Positions 1-10,785 are shown, numbered from the stretch's first letter. The stretch: 64,000 bases of DNA from Zerene cesonia (GCF_012273895.1 NW_024045131.1:434001-498000), one strand, 5' to 3'. Program-made: numbers and translations. Notes: generated from the sequence alone by a model not told the origin.

Positions 1-1020
1 AGTATGAGATAAACATTGACATTATTTTATAAAATAAATACGCAAAGAATAGACTGTGACAGGAACTAAATATGTCATAACGATAAAATAAAATATGACA
101 CCGTACACACTACTGCGTATAGACTGCATATATTATACACTATCATTCAGCGTGGCGACGCGTCGCCACGGCATGCGTCGCCACGCCAGAAATCTGTTTT
201 TCGTGCGGCTATAGATGTTTCACATCAAAAACCACAGCCCTAATTTGTAACGTCGGTCATCTTGTATTATAATACTCAATATATATATATACAACTAGGT
301 CATATAGTGCCAGATTTAGATATCTATGAATCCACTAGTCGGACCCATTTTTAAAATACTTGCATATCCATTGTGAGATCCATTGAAAACTGGCTTTCAA
401 ATCCATAATACTACATCGATATCTGTGCATCCGTTAGTACGATTCCACAGACACACACGCAGACAAACATCGACGTCACATAACATTGCGTAAAGTACTT
501 AAATTGAAGTTTAACCTTATATTTTAATAGCTTGCTAGCGGCTTAAATTCTAAGCTGTTTAATAGATGTTATTGCATATGTAAACCAACCTTTTGAATGA
601 CACAATTAAAACAAATAATCCTTTTGTTCGGTCGTGAAAGATAAACAAACAAACACATACAGAATATAAGTAAGGTTGAAGGTGCGTAGGAAAGTTTGTT
701 TGTTGGTTAATCTGAAATTAGAAGACCGATTTTGATGATTCATTCTCCGGAAGGAAGATTCATTGTTCTGTGACATAGACTATTTTTTGTTGTCTATCAC
801 AGCGCCAGAGGCTTGTTAAGCAAGTGTTTAACTACGTATAAACACACGTTAAATGTCCTTGTGTGTGACATAGTATGTATCGGACAAGTAGATATAACAT
901 GTATAATTAATAAATATATAAATTGTGTATAAAAAAAATTCAATTCAAAATTTGTATATTTATTAGCATTTTGTTGTACGAATAGCTTTCTTATGGAGTT
1001 TAACCGACTTCAAAAAAGTG
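1..1020. other. AT-rich intergenic DNA, no gene seen
   Basis: No coding exon or RNA gene is visible on either strand. The only structured part is the CpG-rich palindrome listed at 151-187. A degraded relative of the second Helitron family may lie around 530-630 on the - strand, but it is too diverged to delimit. Confidence 0.6.
151..187. repeat. CpG-rich perfect palindrome with a third repeated arm
   Basis: Positions 151-170 are a perfect 20-bp palindrome with arms CGTGGCGACG / CGTCGCCACG. The right arm is repeated after a 5-base GCATG spacer at 176-185. The surroundings are AT-rich, so this GC-only block stands out. Function unknown. Confidence 0.8.
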
Positions 1021-1246
1021 TGTACTTTTCTGTGTTTTTTGAAATTAAAAACTTTTTAACGGATTTTAAACGCGATTTATTCATTATATTATTAACGCGA
1101 CGTTTCGAACACTTTACAGCGAGCGTGGTCACGGGGAGACTCAGTCTCAGTCGCGTAATAAATAAATAAATCGCGTTTAAAATCCGTTAAAAAGTCTTTA
1201 ATTTCTAAATGTATAAAACTCGCGTAAAATCAAACACAAGAATATA
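1021..1246 (-). mobile_element. Palindromic interspersed element (family M1)
   Basis: The two ends are inverted copies of one sequence (AAACGCGATTTATTCATTAT and its complement, and the ACGGATTTTAAACGCG block). They flank a central core containing CGACGTTTCGAACACTTTAC and AGCGAGCGTGGTCAC. The right end finishes with the family terminus CAAACACAAGAATAT. Other copies are at 3263, 10240, 43950, 47950 and 51591. Confidence 0.75.
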
Positions 1247-1590
1247 TACATAGTTCTTTATATAATATTACATAGTTCTTTTGCTATTTAATTTGCACGA
1301 TCTGCTTTTAGCGCATATACTATAAAGTAATTTGACAAAACCTCGTCCTAGTTAGCGACCATTACTTATTAAATACACTATCTGTTGCAATATATCACTT
1401 CCCGCTGTCCGTCCGTCTGTCACTATCTGTAAAACAATGCAACGGACTTTGATGCGGTTTTCGAATAGATAGAGTTCAAGAGAAAGGTAATAATTTATTA
1501 AGTTATAGACAATGTAGACGAAGCCGCGGGCGGGGCAGTATCAGACTGACGTGTTTCTGTCGCAGCTAAAAGAAATATAAAAAAAAAAAT

Positions 1591-1655
1591 CGAGGTTAAG
1601 CAACGGTTGGCACGGTTACAAATTGGATGGGGGAGCAATTTTTTTGCACTTGCTT
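1591..1655 (+). repeat. 5S rRNA-like fragment in an interspersed repeat
   Basis: The stretch contains GGTTAAGCAACGGTTGGCAC followed by ATTGGATGGGGGAGC. This is the order and approximate spacing of the box A and box C internal promoter parts of 5S rRNA. It is too short and altered to be a working 5S gene. Related copies are at 8672, 15780 and 20185. Confidence 0.55.
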
Positions 1656-1752
1656 GGACACTTGCTAGCTTGTTAGGACTAAACCCTTCTTATCATAAAA
1701 ATAATTATAGTATCGTTGTGTTTATCCCCTTTCTGTTTCTACTATAAGTTGT

Positions 1753-1952
1753 ATCCTTTTTAATATTATAAATGCGAAAGTTTGTAAGGATGTGTGTGTG
1801 TTTGTTGCTCTTTCACGCAAAAACTACTGAACCGATTGCAATGAATTTTGGTACGTAGACAGCTGGATAACTGGTATAACATACAGGCAACTTTTTATCC
1901 CGATTTTTCTACGGGATACAGACGTATGCGGGTGAAACCGCGAGCTAACTAG
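1753..1952 (+). mobile_element. Lep1-like non-autonomous Helitron (family HelA), diverged 3' end
   Basis: It begins with TCC and the block AATATTATAAATGCGAAAG, and continues through CTACTGAACCGATTGCAATG and AACTTTTTATCCCGAT. The 3' hairpin is formed by GCGGGTGAAACCGC, and the element stops at CTAG followed by T. TC at the 5' end, a GC-rich hairpin near the 3' end, a CTRR terminus and no target duplication are Helitron traits. Sixteen copies of the family lie in this window. Confidence 0.8.
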
Positions 1953-2117
1953 TTGAATCATATTTATCATGCGTATTACACTTATTTTTCATAAATTTAA
2001 CCGACATCCCCAAAAAGAGGATCTCCATTCAATTGTATATTTTAGATAAAGTGGTTTTTAATGTGAGTTTTTGTAGGAAATAATTTTCGTATTTATTTCT
2101 TTAATTATAACAAATAT

Positions 2118-2235
2118 CACTACATTGCATGAAACAAAGTCGCTTCCCTCTGTCTATCTGTCCCTATGTAAGCTTAGATCTTTAAAAGTACGCAACGGAT
2201 TTATGTGGGTGTTCTTAGCAGATAGATAGATAGAT
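2118..2235 (+). mobile_element. Truncated Helitron-like element (family HelB)
   Basis: Only the 5' part is left: a TCACTACA-like start, AAACAAAGTCGCTTCC, TGTCCCTATGT, then ACGCAACGGATTT. The 3' hairpin and CTAG end are missing. Confidence 0.6.
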
Positions 2236-2335
2236 ATTGATGAGGATATTTTGTGTATGTTAAACGCAATATTGTACTCGTGCAAAGTCGGGGCACGTTG
2301 GTAGTCTGAAATATATATATATATATATATATTAC

Positions 2336-2802
2336 TATTGTAAAGAGGAAATTTTTTATGTTTGTAATGTAATCACGAAATACCACTGGTGCGATTTCTA
2401 AAATTCTTTCACCATAAGAATACATCACTGAGTGACATAAGCTATATATGTATGTCATCATCATCAGCCCATATATGTTCCCACTCCTGGACACAGGCTA
2501 CCTATGAGGGTTCAGGCCATAATCCAGCACGCTGGCCAAGTGCGGGTTGGCAGATGTCACATGTCGTCGAACTTTTGATTCTTGGACATGCCGGTTTCCT
2601 CACGATGTTTTCCTTCACCGTTTAAACAGTGGTGATGTTATCCACATGCGCAGATAAATTGAAAAATCAATTTATTTCCTGCGCGCTCGCCCGGTCTCGA
2701 ACCCCGACTTATCGATTTTGAAGTCCGAGGTCCTCACCACTGAGCCACCACTGTTTTTTTTTATGTATGTACCACGGCCGAAACCGGGGCGAACAGATAG
2801 TA
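2336..2802 (+). mobile_element. Helitron-like element (family HelC) split by a SINE
   Basis: The left part (2336 to about 2454) has AAATTCTTTCACCATAAGAA and GACATAAGCTATATATG. The right part (2763-2802) resumes with GTACCACGG, the hairpin region GAAACCGGGGCGAAC and the end ATAGT. The two parts join as one HelC copy once the SINE between them is removed, so the Helitron is the older insertion. Confidence 0.7.
2455..2762 (-). mobile_element. tRNA-derived SINE (family S1), nested insertion
   Basis: Read on the - strand, the head is tRNA-like: box A within GTGGCTCAGTGGTGAGGAC and box B GGGGTTCGAGACC. The body includes AACCCGCACTTGGCCAGCG and GTGTCCAGGAGTGGGAACAT, and the tail is a GATGATGATG run. 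A TATGTATGT-type sequence on both sides is a plausible target duplication. Confidence 0.75.
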
Positions 2803-3250
2803 GAGAATAAAACACATGGAGTTTTGGGATGTGAAGATATCTATATAAACTATTAAAACCTCAAACCCATCGTAATGCGAAGGTTACCTAATTAGTTTTA
2901 ATTTATAATTAAGTATTGTTCTGTGCTAATTAGAGCCGTTTCGGATCATAGGGCGCGTTCCGCTCGGCGAAATCTAGAAAACAGATTCCATTATGAACTA
3001 AATTCGACACGTTGATTGAAAATTTATAACTATAATACTATTATATTAACACTATTATACTATTATAATATTCAAATAATTTAATGCAAAAGAATTCATT
3101 AAAGTTGTAGTAATCAATTTTAATAACAGTAAATTTAGATTAAACGTTGAGAACCCATGGAGTGTTGTCGCTTAAGAACCACAGGATAGTTCTTTGACAT
3201 CATTGTTATGTACATGTTACATATTATGTAGAATTCATATGTAAACGAGC

Positions 3251-3652
3251 AATTACAGAGCTAGTATTTTCTTGCGTTTGATTTAACGCGAGTATTATAC
3301 ATTTAGAAATTAAAAACATTTATTTTTTTTTTAAACGCGATTTATTCATTATATTATTAACCCGACGTTTCGAACACTTTACAGCGAGCGTGGTCACGAT
3401 GAGGTCAGTCTCCCCGTGACCACTTTTTTTTTTGTCATAGCGGGCAGCTGAGCTGGTGGTTCGCCTGATGGTAAACGATCACAACCGCCCATAAACATTC
3501 GCAAAGGTAGTACCTCCGTGAATGCGCTGCCCGCTTTTATGGGGTAAGGGAAAGGAAAGGATTAACTACTGGAAAGAAGGAATGGACTAGGATGGGTGAG
3601 GAAAAGGAAACGGACCACGTTAAAAAGTTTTTAATTTCTAAATTACAGAGCT
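3251..3652 (+). mobile_element. M1 palindromic element with a 12-bp target duplication
   Basis: The element (3263-3640) is bounded by the identical 12-mer AATTACAGAGCT at 3251-3262 and 3641-3652. It starts with the family terminus AGTATTTTCTTG and contains the TTTCGAACACTTTACAG core. A later S4 insertion interrupts it at 3424-3613. Confidence 0.8.
3424..3613 (-). mobile_element. 5'-truncated retroelement tail (family S4) nested in M1
   Basis: Read on the - strand it ends GCCCGCTATGAC followed by an A-run, the 3' end of this very common family. The internal hallmark is CGCCTGATGGTAAACGATC on the + strand. GACCAC occurs on both sides (ending at 3423 and just after 3613) and may be the target duplication. 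The poly(A) end and variable 5' truncation point to target-primed retrotransposition. Confidence 0.7.
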
Positions 3653-3865
3653 TTTTGCCGGCTCATCTCTGTTGAAATGCTTTCCGCACCGAGTCCCCGA
3701 GTCCCGAGACCCCGAGTCCTCGTTTTCTTTAATCTTGCGTAGATACCGGCCCCCGGGGAAGGAGCCCTCGAGCCGTTTAAGTGAAGGGGCCATGGAGCTG
3801 GTCATAATTCATCCGCGACCCGAGGCCTGAGTCCCTGCAGTGGGAACATCTATGAGCTGATGATG

Positions 3866-4112
3866 AATAAAGGAAGCGTAGATAACAATAGATTCTTTCG
3901 TGACAGAGTTGTGAAATCCCCTGGGGTCTAGTGGGGTATGGGGCAGATGATGTATCTGTTTCACCGATCGATTTTCTTTATCGACAATTTTGTGATCAGC
4001 CTTCTGTGTCCTGCCAGACCAAGACTTGTTTTTTGTACGTCCCCACCGGGTATTGAACCCATGACCCTTCGGTTCTACGCACACGTTAACCACTGTACCA
4101 AGCAGACAGAGT
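3866..4112 (-). mobile_element. tRNA-derived SINE (family S2)
   Basis: On the - strand the head reads GGTACAGTGGTTAACG (box A-like), then CATGGGTTCAATACCCGGTG (box B inside a T-arm-like hairpin). The body carries CAGAAGGCTGATCAC and ATCATCTGCCCCATACCCC. Related copies are at 46395 and 58095, with a tail at 54230. Confidence 0.7.
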
Positions 4113-4515
4113 TGAGTTACTTAAAATGAATTGTGTTGAGTTTGATTAGGTAGAAAGGTTTTTTTTTTCATTGATTTTTTTATTTTTATTTTTTTTATTT
4201 TTATGTATGTATGTGTGTTTGTGTGTGTTAAAATAAATTGATCTTTCTTTCTTTCTTTCTAAAAGCAATCAAGAACACGTGCCCCAACACTGATCTCGAT
4301 GCCTTGACATGAAAGAGCCTCTTTAATTGTCTATATTATACAGAAGGGCGTGGGACAATACCTGGTATTACTGGCTTCTAACAATTACCAGTTTGGGTTT
4401 TCCTGGTTCGCTTTCCTGGATTTTTTATGGCAGGAAGGAAAATAGATTGTCGTGAATTTATTTTAATGAGACGGCTTTGAAAGATAGAAAAAAAACATTG
4501 ATAGATTCCTATTAA

Positions 4516-4715
4516 TCCAACTAATATTATAAATGCGACAGTTTGTAAGGATGTGTGTGCGTTTGTTGCGCTTTCACGCAAAGACTACTGAACCGATTGC
4601 AATGATATTTGGTACGTAGACAACTGGACAACTGGAATAACATATAGGCAACTTTTTATCCCGATATTCCTACGGGATACGGACTTACGCGGGTGAAACT
4701 GCGGGGCGCAGCTAG
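4516..4715 (+). mobile_element. Lep1-like Helitron (HelA), complete
   Basis: Starts TCCAACTAATATTATAAATG and ends GCGGGTGAAACTGCGGGGCG then CAGCTAG|T. Full length is about 200 bp. Confidence 0.85.
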
Positions 4716-4751
4716 TGTTGCATAATTATTGTGAAAGATGTGATAGTGTGA

Positions 4752-4840
4752 GAGTTGGTGCGTCGCTTGATGGTAAGCGATCACCACCGCTCGTGGACAC
4801 TCGTGCCTCTGCGAATTCGTTACAAAGGGATGTAATGTCT
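4752..4840 (-). mobile_element. S4 fragment
   Basis: Contains GATGGTAAGCGATCACCACC and the following hinge to GAATTCGTTAC. It is diverged and lacks a poly(A) end. Confidence 0.5.
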
Positions 4841-4849
4841 TTAACCAAC

Positions 4850-5176
4850 TTTTTTTTTTATGTCATAGCGGGCAGCTGAGCTGGTGGTTCGCCTGATGGT
4901 AAACGATCACCACCGCCCATGAACATTCGCAAAGGTAGTGCATCTACGAATGAGCTGCCCGCGTTTATGGGGTAAGGGAAAAGGGAAGGATTAAAAAAGA
5001 ATGGAAAGAAGGAATGGACTAGGACGGGTGAGGAAAAGGAGACGGGCCTCCGGCTCCCCCACTCACCGTACGAAACACAGTGGCATGCCACTATTTCACG
5101 CCGGTTTTCTGTGGGGGTGTGGTACTTCCCCGGTGCGAGCTGGCCCAATTCGTGCCGAAGCGTGCTCGACTACCAC
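4850..5176 (-). mobile_element. Long S4 retroelement copy
   Basis: One of the longest S4 copies here. On the - strand it runs from TGTGGTAGTCGAGCACGCTT through the TACCACACCCCCACAG block and the CGTACGGTGAGTGGGGGAGC block to GCCCGCTATGACAT plus an A-run (the T-run at 4850-4859). No reverse transcriptase is encoded, so it is either a LINE 3' end or a LINE-dependent SINE. Confidence 0.75.
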
Positions 5177-5221
5177 AATTATACATATAGTTAAAAAAAG
5201 CAATAGCCAAAAGCCTATAAT

Positions 5222-5340
5222 GATAGAATCAACTAAATTGTCTCACTTGCTCTTATAAAGAGTATACGTAAGGAAATTTAAAGTCATTTTATAGTCATTT
5301 TATACCCTAATCAGGATAATAAGGTAAACTTATGAAATGA
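5222..5340 (-). repeat. Interspersed repeat R6 (fragment)
   Basis: Carries CTCTTATAAAGAGTATACGT and CCTAATCAGGATAATAAG. These are the complement of blocks seen at 27590, 55910 and 62975. Class not recognised. Confidence 0.6.
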
Positions 5341-5387
5341 TACAATGGATATATCATATTCTCCATGAATTGAGACACTACGTGATG

Positions 5388-5661
5388 GATATGTAGCTGG
5401 TGGGACGCCTGGTAAGCGCTACCACCGCCCATGAACATTTAGAGAGGCATAAGGTCCATTGCAGACCTTACGCCTCTACAAATGGATTGCCGACTTGATT
5501 GGGAAGGGATTAAGAAAGGATTGACGAGAGGAATAAAGGAAAAGACTGGAAAGGGTTAGGAAACGAATACAGATCTCTGGTTCCCCCACTTACCGAACGA
5601 AACAGCAGTATGCTATTTCACGGCGGTCTTCTGTGGGGGTGTGGTACTTTCCCTTGCGAAC
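5388..5661 (-). mobile_element. Diverged S4 subfamily copy
   Basis: Has CTGGTGGGACGCCTGGTAAG, AGGCATAAGGTCCATTGCAG and the CTGTGGGGGTGTGGTACTTT end. The interior CATTGCAGACCTTACGCCTC is shared with the copy at 9953 and marks a separate subfamily. Confidence 0.65.
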
Positions 5662-6162
5662 TCCATTTAAAAATACTCCAAGGATGGGAAAATATTCCCA
5701 ATCAAATTAAAACAAGCGCGGGCAGAACAAAATGCAGTATAAATATGTTTTTGCTTACGCAACCAAAAAAAAAATCAGCAATTTAAAATGGCGACGACTT
5801 CCCTTCGACATTTTTTCGAAATTCACACAGCCGTATGTAGGAAGCGTTTGAGGTTATATACCACATATTTGAAACCGGTTTACGATACGTCGTGACGATC
5901 GATATCGATACGATCGATTTTAACAGCGATTTAGAAATATGAATTGAGATTATCGAAATAATATTATTTTTTCATTTATTGAAGTTGAAATGTATGTAAA
6001 TATTAATTTAAAACATTGAAATTTTTATTAATAGTCAATTAATTACACGTGCAGATTAATGTGGATTGACAATGACTTCTTGTTGAATTTTTTCCCATAT
6101 TTCTTGTTAAAATTAAAATCAATAAAAATAATATTCTATTTTCTCGTCTTCACGAATAATCA

Positions 6163-6368
6163 ATGGCCCGTTTCCTTTTCCTCACCCGTCCCAGTCTATT
6201 CCTTCTTTCCAGTCGTTAATCCATTCCTTTTCCCTTACCCCAAAAAAGCGGGCAGCGCATTCGCAGAGGCCCAACCTTTGCGAATATTCATGGGCGGTGG
6301 TGATCGCTTACCATCAGGAGAACCACCAGCTTAGTTACCCGCTATGACATAAAAAAAAAAAAAAAAAA
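6163..6368 (+). mobile_element. S4 retroelement copy with poly(A) tail
   Basis: Runs from AATGGCCCGTTTCC to GTTACCCGCTATGACAT, followed by a run of about 19 A. Truncated at the 5' end. Confidence 0.75.
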
Positions 6369-6520
6369 GAATAATCAAACCCAGAACTCTTCATCAACAC
6401 TTATATTATAAACTATAACCATCAAAGCAGCAATATTTTTCGCAAAATTTAAATAATAACAACTCAATGAAATCAATAATGCAGTCTCATAGCAAAATTA
6501 AACTTTACATATATATCAAA

Positions 6521-6718
6521 CTAGCTGCGCCCCGCGGTTTCACCCGCGTAAGTCGGCATCCCGTAGGAATATCGGGATAAAAAGTTGCCTATATGTTATT
6601 CCAGTTGTCCAGCTATCTGCGTGCCAAATTTCATTGCAATCGATTCAGTAGTTTTTGCGTGAAAGAGCAACAAACACACACATTCTCACAAACTTTCGCA
6701 TTTATAATATTTGTAGGA
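6521..6718 (-). mobile_element. Lep1-like Helitron (HelA)
   Basis: Inverted orientation: begins CTAGCTGCGCCCCGCGG with the hairpin partner CACCCGCG, and ends AATATTTGTAGGA. Confidence 0.85.
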
Positions 6719-6922
6719 TAGGATATTAGTTTACCAAACTTAAAATAAGAGCAAATTAAAAAAAAATCAATACAAACTTCCGGATAATTAATATGACAGG
6801 AGATTTTTGAAGCGGATTACAAAATGGCATTAACTAAGTAATTAAATCCAACGCATTTAACAGAATGCACGGAAATGTCAGAACATATTGGCCGCCATTA
6901 ATATTTTCCATTTTATCGAATA

Positions 6923-7117
6923 CTAGCTTTTTCCCGCGGCTTCGCACGCGTTTAATTTGGAGTAGTTTTATAGATGTTATACATATAAACCATCCTTTTG
7001 AACTACTTTATCTATTAAAAAAAAACCCATCAAAATCCGTTGCGTAGTTTTAAAGATTTAAGCATATATAAGGACATAGGGACAGAGAAAGCGACTTAGT
7101 TTTATACTATGTAATGA
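6923..7117 (-). mobile_element. Helitron-like element (HelB), complete
   Basis: Begins with CTAG at the 3' end, then the hairpin stretch CCCGCGGCTTCGCACGCG, TTAATTTGGAGTAGTTT and ATCCGTTGCGTAG. It finishes TATACTATGTAATGA (complement of the family 5' start TCACTACATAGTATA). Confidence 0.8.
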
Positions 7118-7487
7118 TTAAATATATTGAATAGCTTGACAGTTCTAAATGCATTTGTAGAAAAAACAAATTGTTAAATTATGTATTTCTTTTCTATAAA
7201 AAAATGTCACCAACTCTACTGGAGGGGGGGGGGGAGGTGCTAGGTCCAGATTTTGAAATAGGACCTAATTTACACAAATACAAAATGGTCTCACGGCAAT
7301 CAGTCAAAAACAGAGTTATTAAGTTACAAAGTCAGATAAAAATACTCGATTTGAAAACCGCCTTCGTTTTGGTCGGTCGGTCGTCGGTTCAGAATAGTTT
7401 AATGTATTTCAATTACTGACTCGTTAATTAAATCAAGTTTATCATTGTTGGCGCATATTATGTGTGTATTGTATGACTATATTAATA

Positions 7488-7612
7488 CTAGCTGCGCCCC
7501 GCGGTTTCACCCGCGTTAGTCCGTATCTCGTAGGAACATCGGGATAAAAAGTTGCCTATATGTTATTCCAGTTGTCCAGCTGTCTACGTACCAAATTTCA
7601 TTGCAATCGGTT
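7488..7612 (-). mobile_element. HelA copy truncated at its 5' half
   Basis: Has the CTAGCTGCGCCCCGCGG terminus and GATAAAAAGTTGCCTATATG but stops after CATTGCAATCGG. The terminal TTCGCATTTATAAT block is absent. Confidence 0.75.
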
Positions 7613-8671
7613 TAACAATGTTTTCATAAGAAATCTTCTTGACTGATTGTCGCTTTTCCATTAAATAGTATCTTCATTGAGTGCAATTGGCTGAATAATA
7701 TTTAATTCAATTCAATTCAATTCAAAATGATTTATTGTGATTCACAGGTTATAAGGAAGGTATTACATTATATAAAGTTCTACTGTGATTATACATGTAA
7801 TTAATTAATAATCATATTTATACATATTTTGTTTACCTGCTGTGCTGTACCACGGGAAATTATGATAATGTTCTAATTATTCGATAAATTGTCTTCCTTT
7901 TCATCTTTCTTTGTATAGATTATGGAGTTGTCTCGCAGCCTTGGCGGCTGCCACCTTGAGAGGAATTCTAGGTCTAACACCGGATGGAGGTGTCAACTCA
8001 CATACATTCTGACAAGCCAGTTTCTTGTAATTAAAGACAACGGATCTCTAAATATAAAACTCTGGTGTCGCATGTTCGTTTCCATATTCCTAGGAAACGG
8101 ATGAAGCGATTGTCATGAAATTTTGTGTGCGTATCGCGTAGGACTGAATAACGTGAGGCAGAACAGCAGTAATTCTAATAATGTCTACGTATATGATTGT
8201 CTGTCTCTTATTCGCGCTTATACCACTGAACTGATTTGGATGAAATTTGGTGACAAGGTAGCTTTGAGACATGACAAAGGACATAAGGTTTTATTCTATG
8301 GAAACTTATGGGAACGACTATGCCGAAAATAGTAACAACAAATAATTTGTTTGTTTTAATTTTTAAAATTATTATTATAATTTAATTTGATTCTGATTAA
8401 TTCTTGATGATTAAATTTGATTTTTAATGAAATAGTGGAACATTGTAAAAAAAAATTATTAAACGTGGTTTTCCACTCATTCGATTCTATTTACGGACAC
8501 GACATAATATCGTCACGACAAAATGAAAACGGTCGTAGATAAGTACCTGCCTTTATTTTTTTTTATTAATGAATGAAATATAATAACATCCGTGTATGTA
8601 CCGCCCTTGAAACGACATTTTTAATTATATTACCTATTTCGAAAATTGGTTTCTATCGTACGATGCTATGC

Positions 8672-8745
8672 GGGTTAAGCAACCTGACGCGCGGTCAGAT
8701 TTTGGATGGGTGACCGGTCAGTGATATAACCACTGAGTATAACCT
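8672..8745 (+). repeat. 5S rRNA-like fragment
   Basis: GGGTTAAGCAACCTGACGCG is followed by TTTTGGATGGGTGACCGG. This is the closest match in the window to the 3' two thirds of 5S rRNA, including the box C-type TTGGATGGGTGACC. The 5' stem of 5S is not present, so it is not called as an rRNA gene. Confidence 0.6.
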
Positions 8746-8934
8746 ATAGTGATGTTATTTTTATAGTCTTAGTATAATATTATTTTCAATTAATATAATT
8801 AGACCGATGAGGCCACATAAGAGAAATCAGTATTCAAATTAATCTTTTTGGAAGTCGGTAGAAAATTAAATGTCGGTCTTCTTAGTAAATCAATCTTATT
8901 CATCGGTTATTAACAATTATTTAGTAATTTTTTT

Positions 8935-9125
8935 TTTAGTTTCATAGCATCGAAATGCTTATAAATGACAAATTCTGGGGTGTCGGTGGAGCGGGGTGCC
9001 CCTTAGGCGCATATAACCGATAGAGTAGAAGAGATTCGATTACTGGTGGGATCACGGGTGGCTGAGAGGCTAGGCGTTGCTACGGTTAGGCAAAAAGACG
9101 CGAATTCGAATCCCGCCTAATTTTA
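8935..9125 (+). mobile_element. tRNA-like SINE of inverted type (family S3)
   Basis: The left side is an inverted tail (TTTCATAGCATCGAAATGC, ATAAATGACAAATTC). The right side is a tRNA-like unit: GATCACGGGTGGCTGAGAGG, then AATTCGAATCCCGCC. The 3' half of the acceptor stem has decayed. Confidence 0.65.
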
Positions 9126-9722
9126 TCATATCTTTCAAAATTTTCCAATTCTTTCATCTTCTGTCACTAATGGAATATAACCCAGCTCGATGCCAGTCTG
9201 AAGGGCTACTTAGCGCGGACCCGTGGGTGAACTGGGGGTTCACCCTGGGAATAAACCCATTATCTATTTATAAACAATTTTGAATAACATCATCAAAGTT
9301 TTCTTCTTTTCTATAATAAGTTCACTGAAATAAAGAAAAAAAAATTGAAAAATGAAGAAAGGACAATGACAACAATGCCCTATCAAATACATAAAGAATC
9401 ACGTCAATAAGCTTAACCAATCCATGAAGTTATCGAGTAAATATAGAACTAGTGGTCCACCCCGGCTTCTTATTTATTTATTTAATTCGACTTCTCATAG
9501 AAGCGCTTTTAAATCGTCAAAACACAGTTTTAACATTTACCACCGGTTCGGAGGCAGCTTCTACAGAGAAGAGCCGACAAGAGACTCTGTAGTTGCTCTT
9601 TTAAAATAATATCAATTTTACATTTTAATTCTACATAATATGTAACATGTACATAACAATGATGCCAATGAACTGACCTGTGGTTCTTAACCGACAACAT
9701 TCCATGGATTGTCATCCTACTA

Positions 9723-9922
9723 TCCTACTAATATTATAAATGCGAAAGTTTGTAAGGATGTGTGTGTGTTTGTTGCGCTTTCACGTAAAAACTACTGAAC
9801 CGATTGCAATGAAATTTGGTACGTAGACAGCTGGACAACTGGAATTACATATAGGCAACTTTTTATCCCGATATTCCTACGGGATACGACATTATGCGGG
9901 TGAAGCCGCGTGGCGCAGCTAG
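9723..9922 (+). mobile_element. Lep1-like Helitron (HelA), complete
   Basis: TCCTACTAATATTATAAATG start, GCGGGTGAAGCCGCGTGGCG hairpin region, CAGCTAG|T end. Confidence 0.87.
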
Positions 9923-9952
9923 TATGTTATAATTTTGTCATTGTCAGCCAGG

Positions 9953-10150
9953 GAGCTGGTGGGTCGCCTGATGGTAAGCGCTACCACCGCCCGTGGACAT
10001 TTGGAGAGGCGCAAGATCCATTGCAGACCTTAAGCCTCTACAGACGGATTGCCGACTTCAAATTGGAAGGGGTTTAAGAAAGGATTGACGAGAGGAATAA
10101 AGGAAAGGACTAGGAAGGGTAAGGATGGATATGGGCCTTCAACACCAGTA
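9953..10150 (-). mobile_element. Diverged S4 subfamily copy
   Basis: GAGCTGGTGGGTCGCCTGAT, CGCAAGATCCATTGCAGACC and AAAGGATTGACGAGAGGAAT tie it to the 5388 copy. Confidence 0.65.
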
Positions 10151-10239
10151 TTTTGCCTAGGAGCTCACTCCCATGAAGACAACGAGGCCAAAGCCGCGGG
10201 CGACAATATATTATATTATCTGTGGTGGAATATATATTT

Positions 10240-10445
10240 TTATAGTATTTTCTTTTGTTTGATTTTACGCGAATGTGATACGTTTAGAAATTAAGGCTTT
10301 TTCACGGATTTTAAACGCGATTAATTGACTATATTATTTAAACCGACGTTTCGAACACTTTACAGTGGGCATGGTCACTAGTCGTACAAAAATCGTGAAT
10401 AAATCGCGTTTAGAATCCGTTAATAGTCTTTAATTTCTAAACATA
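10240..10445 (+). mobile_element. M1 palindromic element
   Basis: AGTATTTTCTTTTGTTTGAT start, inverted AAACGCGATTAATTGAC and GTGAATAAATCGCGTTTAGA arms, central TTTCGAACACTTTACAGTG. No exact flanking duplication could be found. Confidence 0.7.
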
Positions 10446-10680
10446 TTCATATAATAAGACCACTATAAGATTGTAAAAACCATTAAATTGCAATGTAACT
10501 GTTAAAAAGTGTGATCCGTAATATTTTCTTGTAATTCAACTTGTAATTCAAAATTATTTTTAACTTTTTCATATCGCGAGAATTTATTTTTCCCAAATAT
10601 CCGTCGCATGCAGTTTTGAGCCCTCTCCCTCATTTAAATATATATGAAACTCAAAGTTCTTCAAAGGAATATCGGTGACC

Positions 10681-10698
10681 CTTTTTTTTTTTTTTTAT

Positions 10699-10783
<85 letters not shown>
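10681..10783 (-). repeat. Long T homopolymer, probable retroelement poly(A) tail
   Basis: About 100 bases, almost all T, with single interruptions. It is most likely the A-tail of a - strand retro-insertion whose body lies to the right, but that body is not recognised. The reading frames through it (poly-Phe) are meaningless. Confidence 0.6.

Positions 10784-10785
<2 letters not shown>

Noticed and set aside
8672..8745. 5S rRNA gene
   Set aside because: Only the internal and 3' part resembles 5S. The 5' stem and the total length of about 120 nt are missing.
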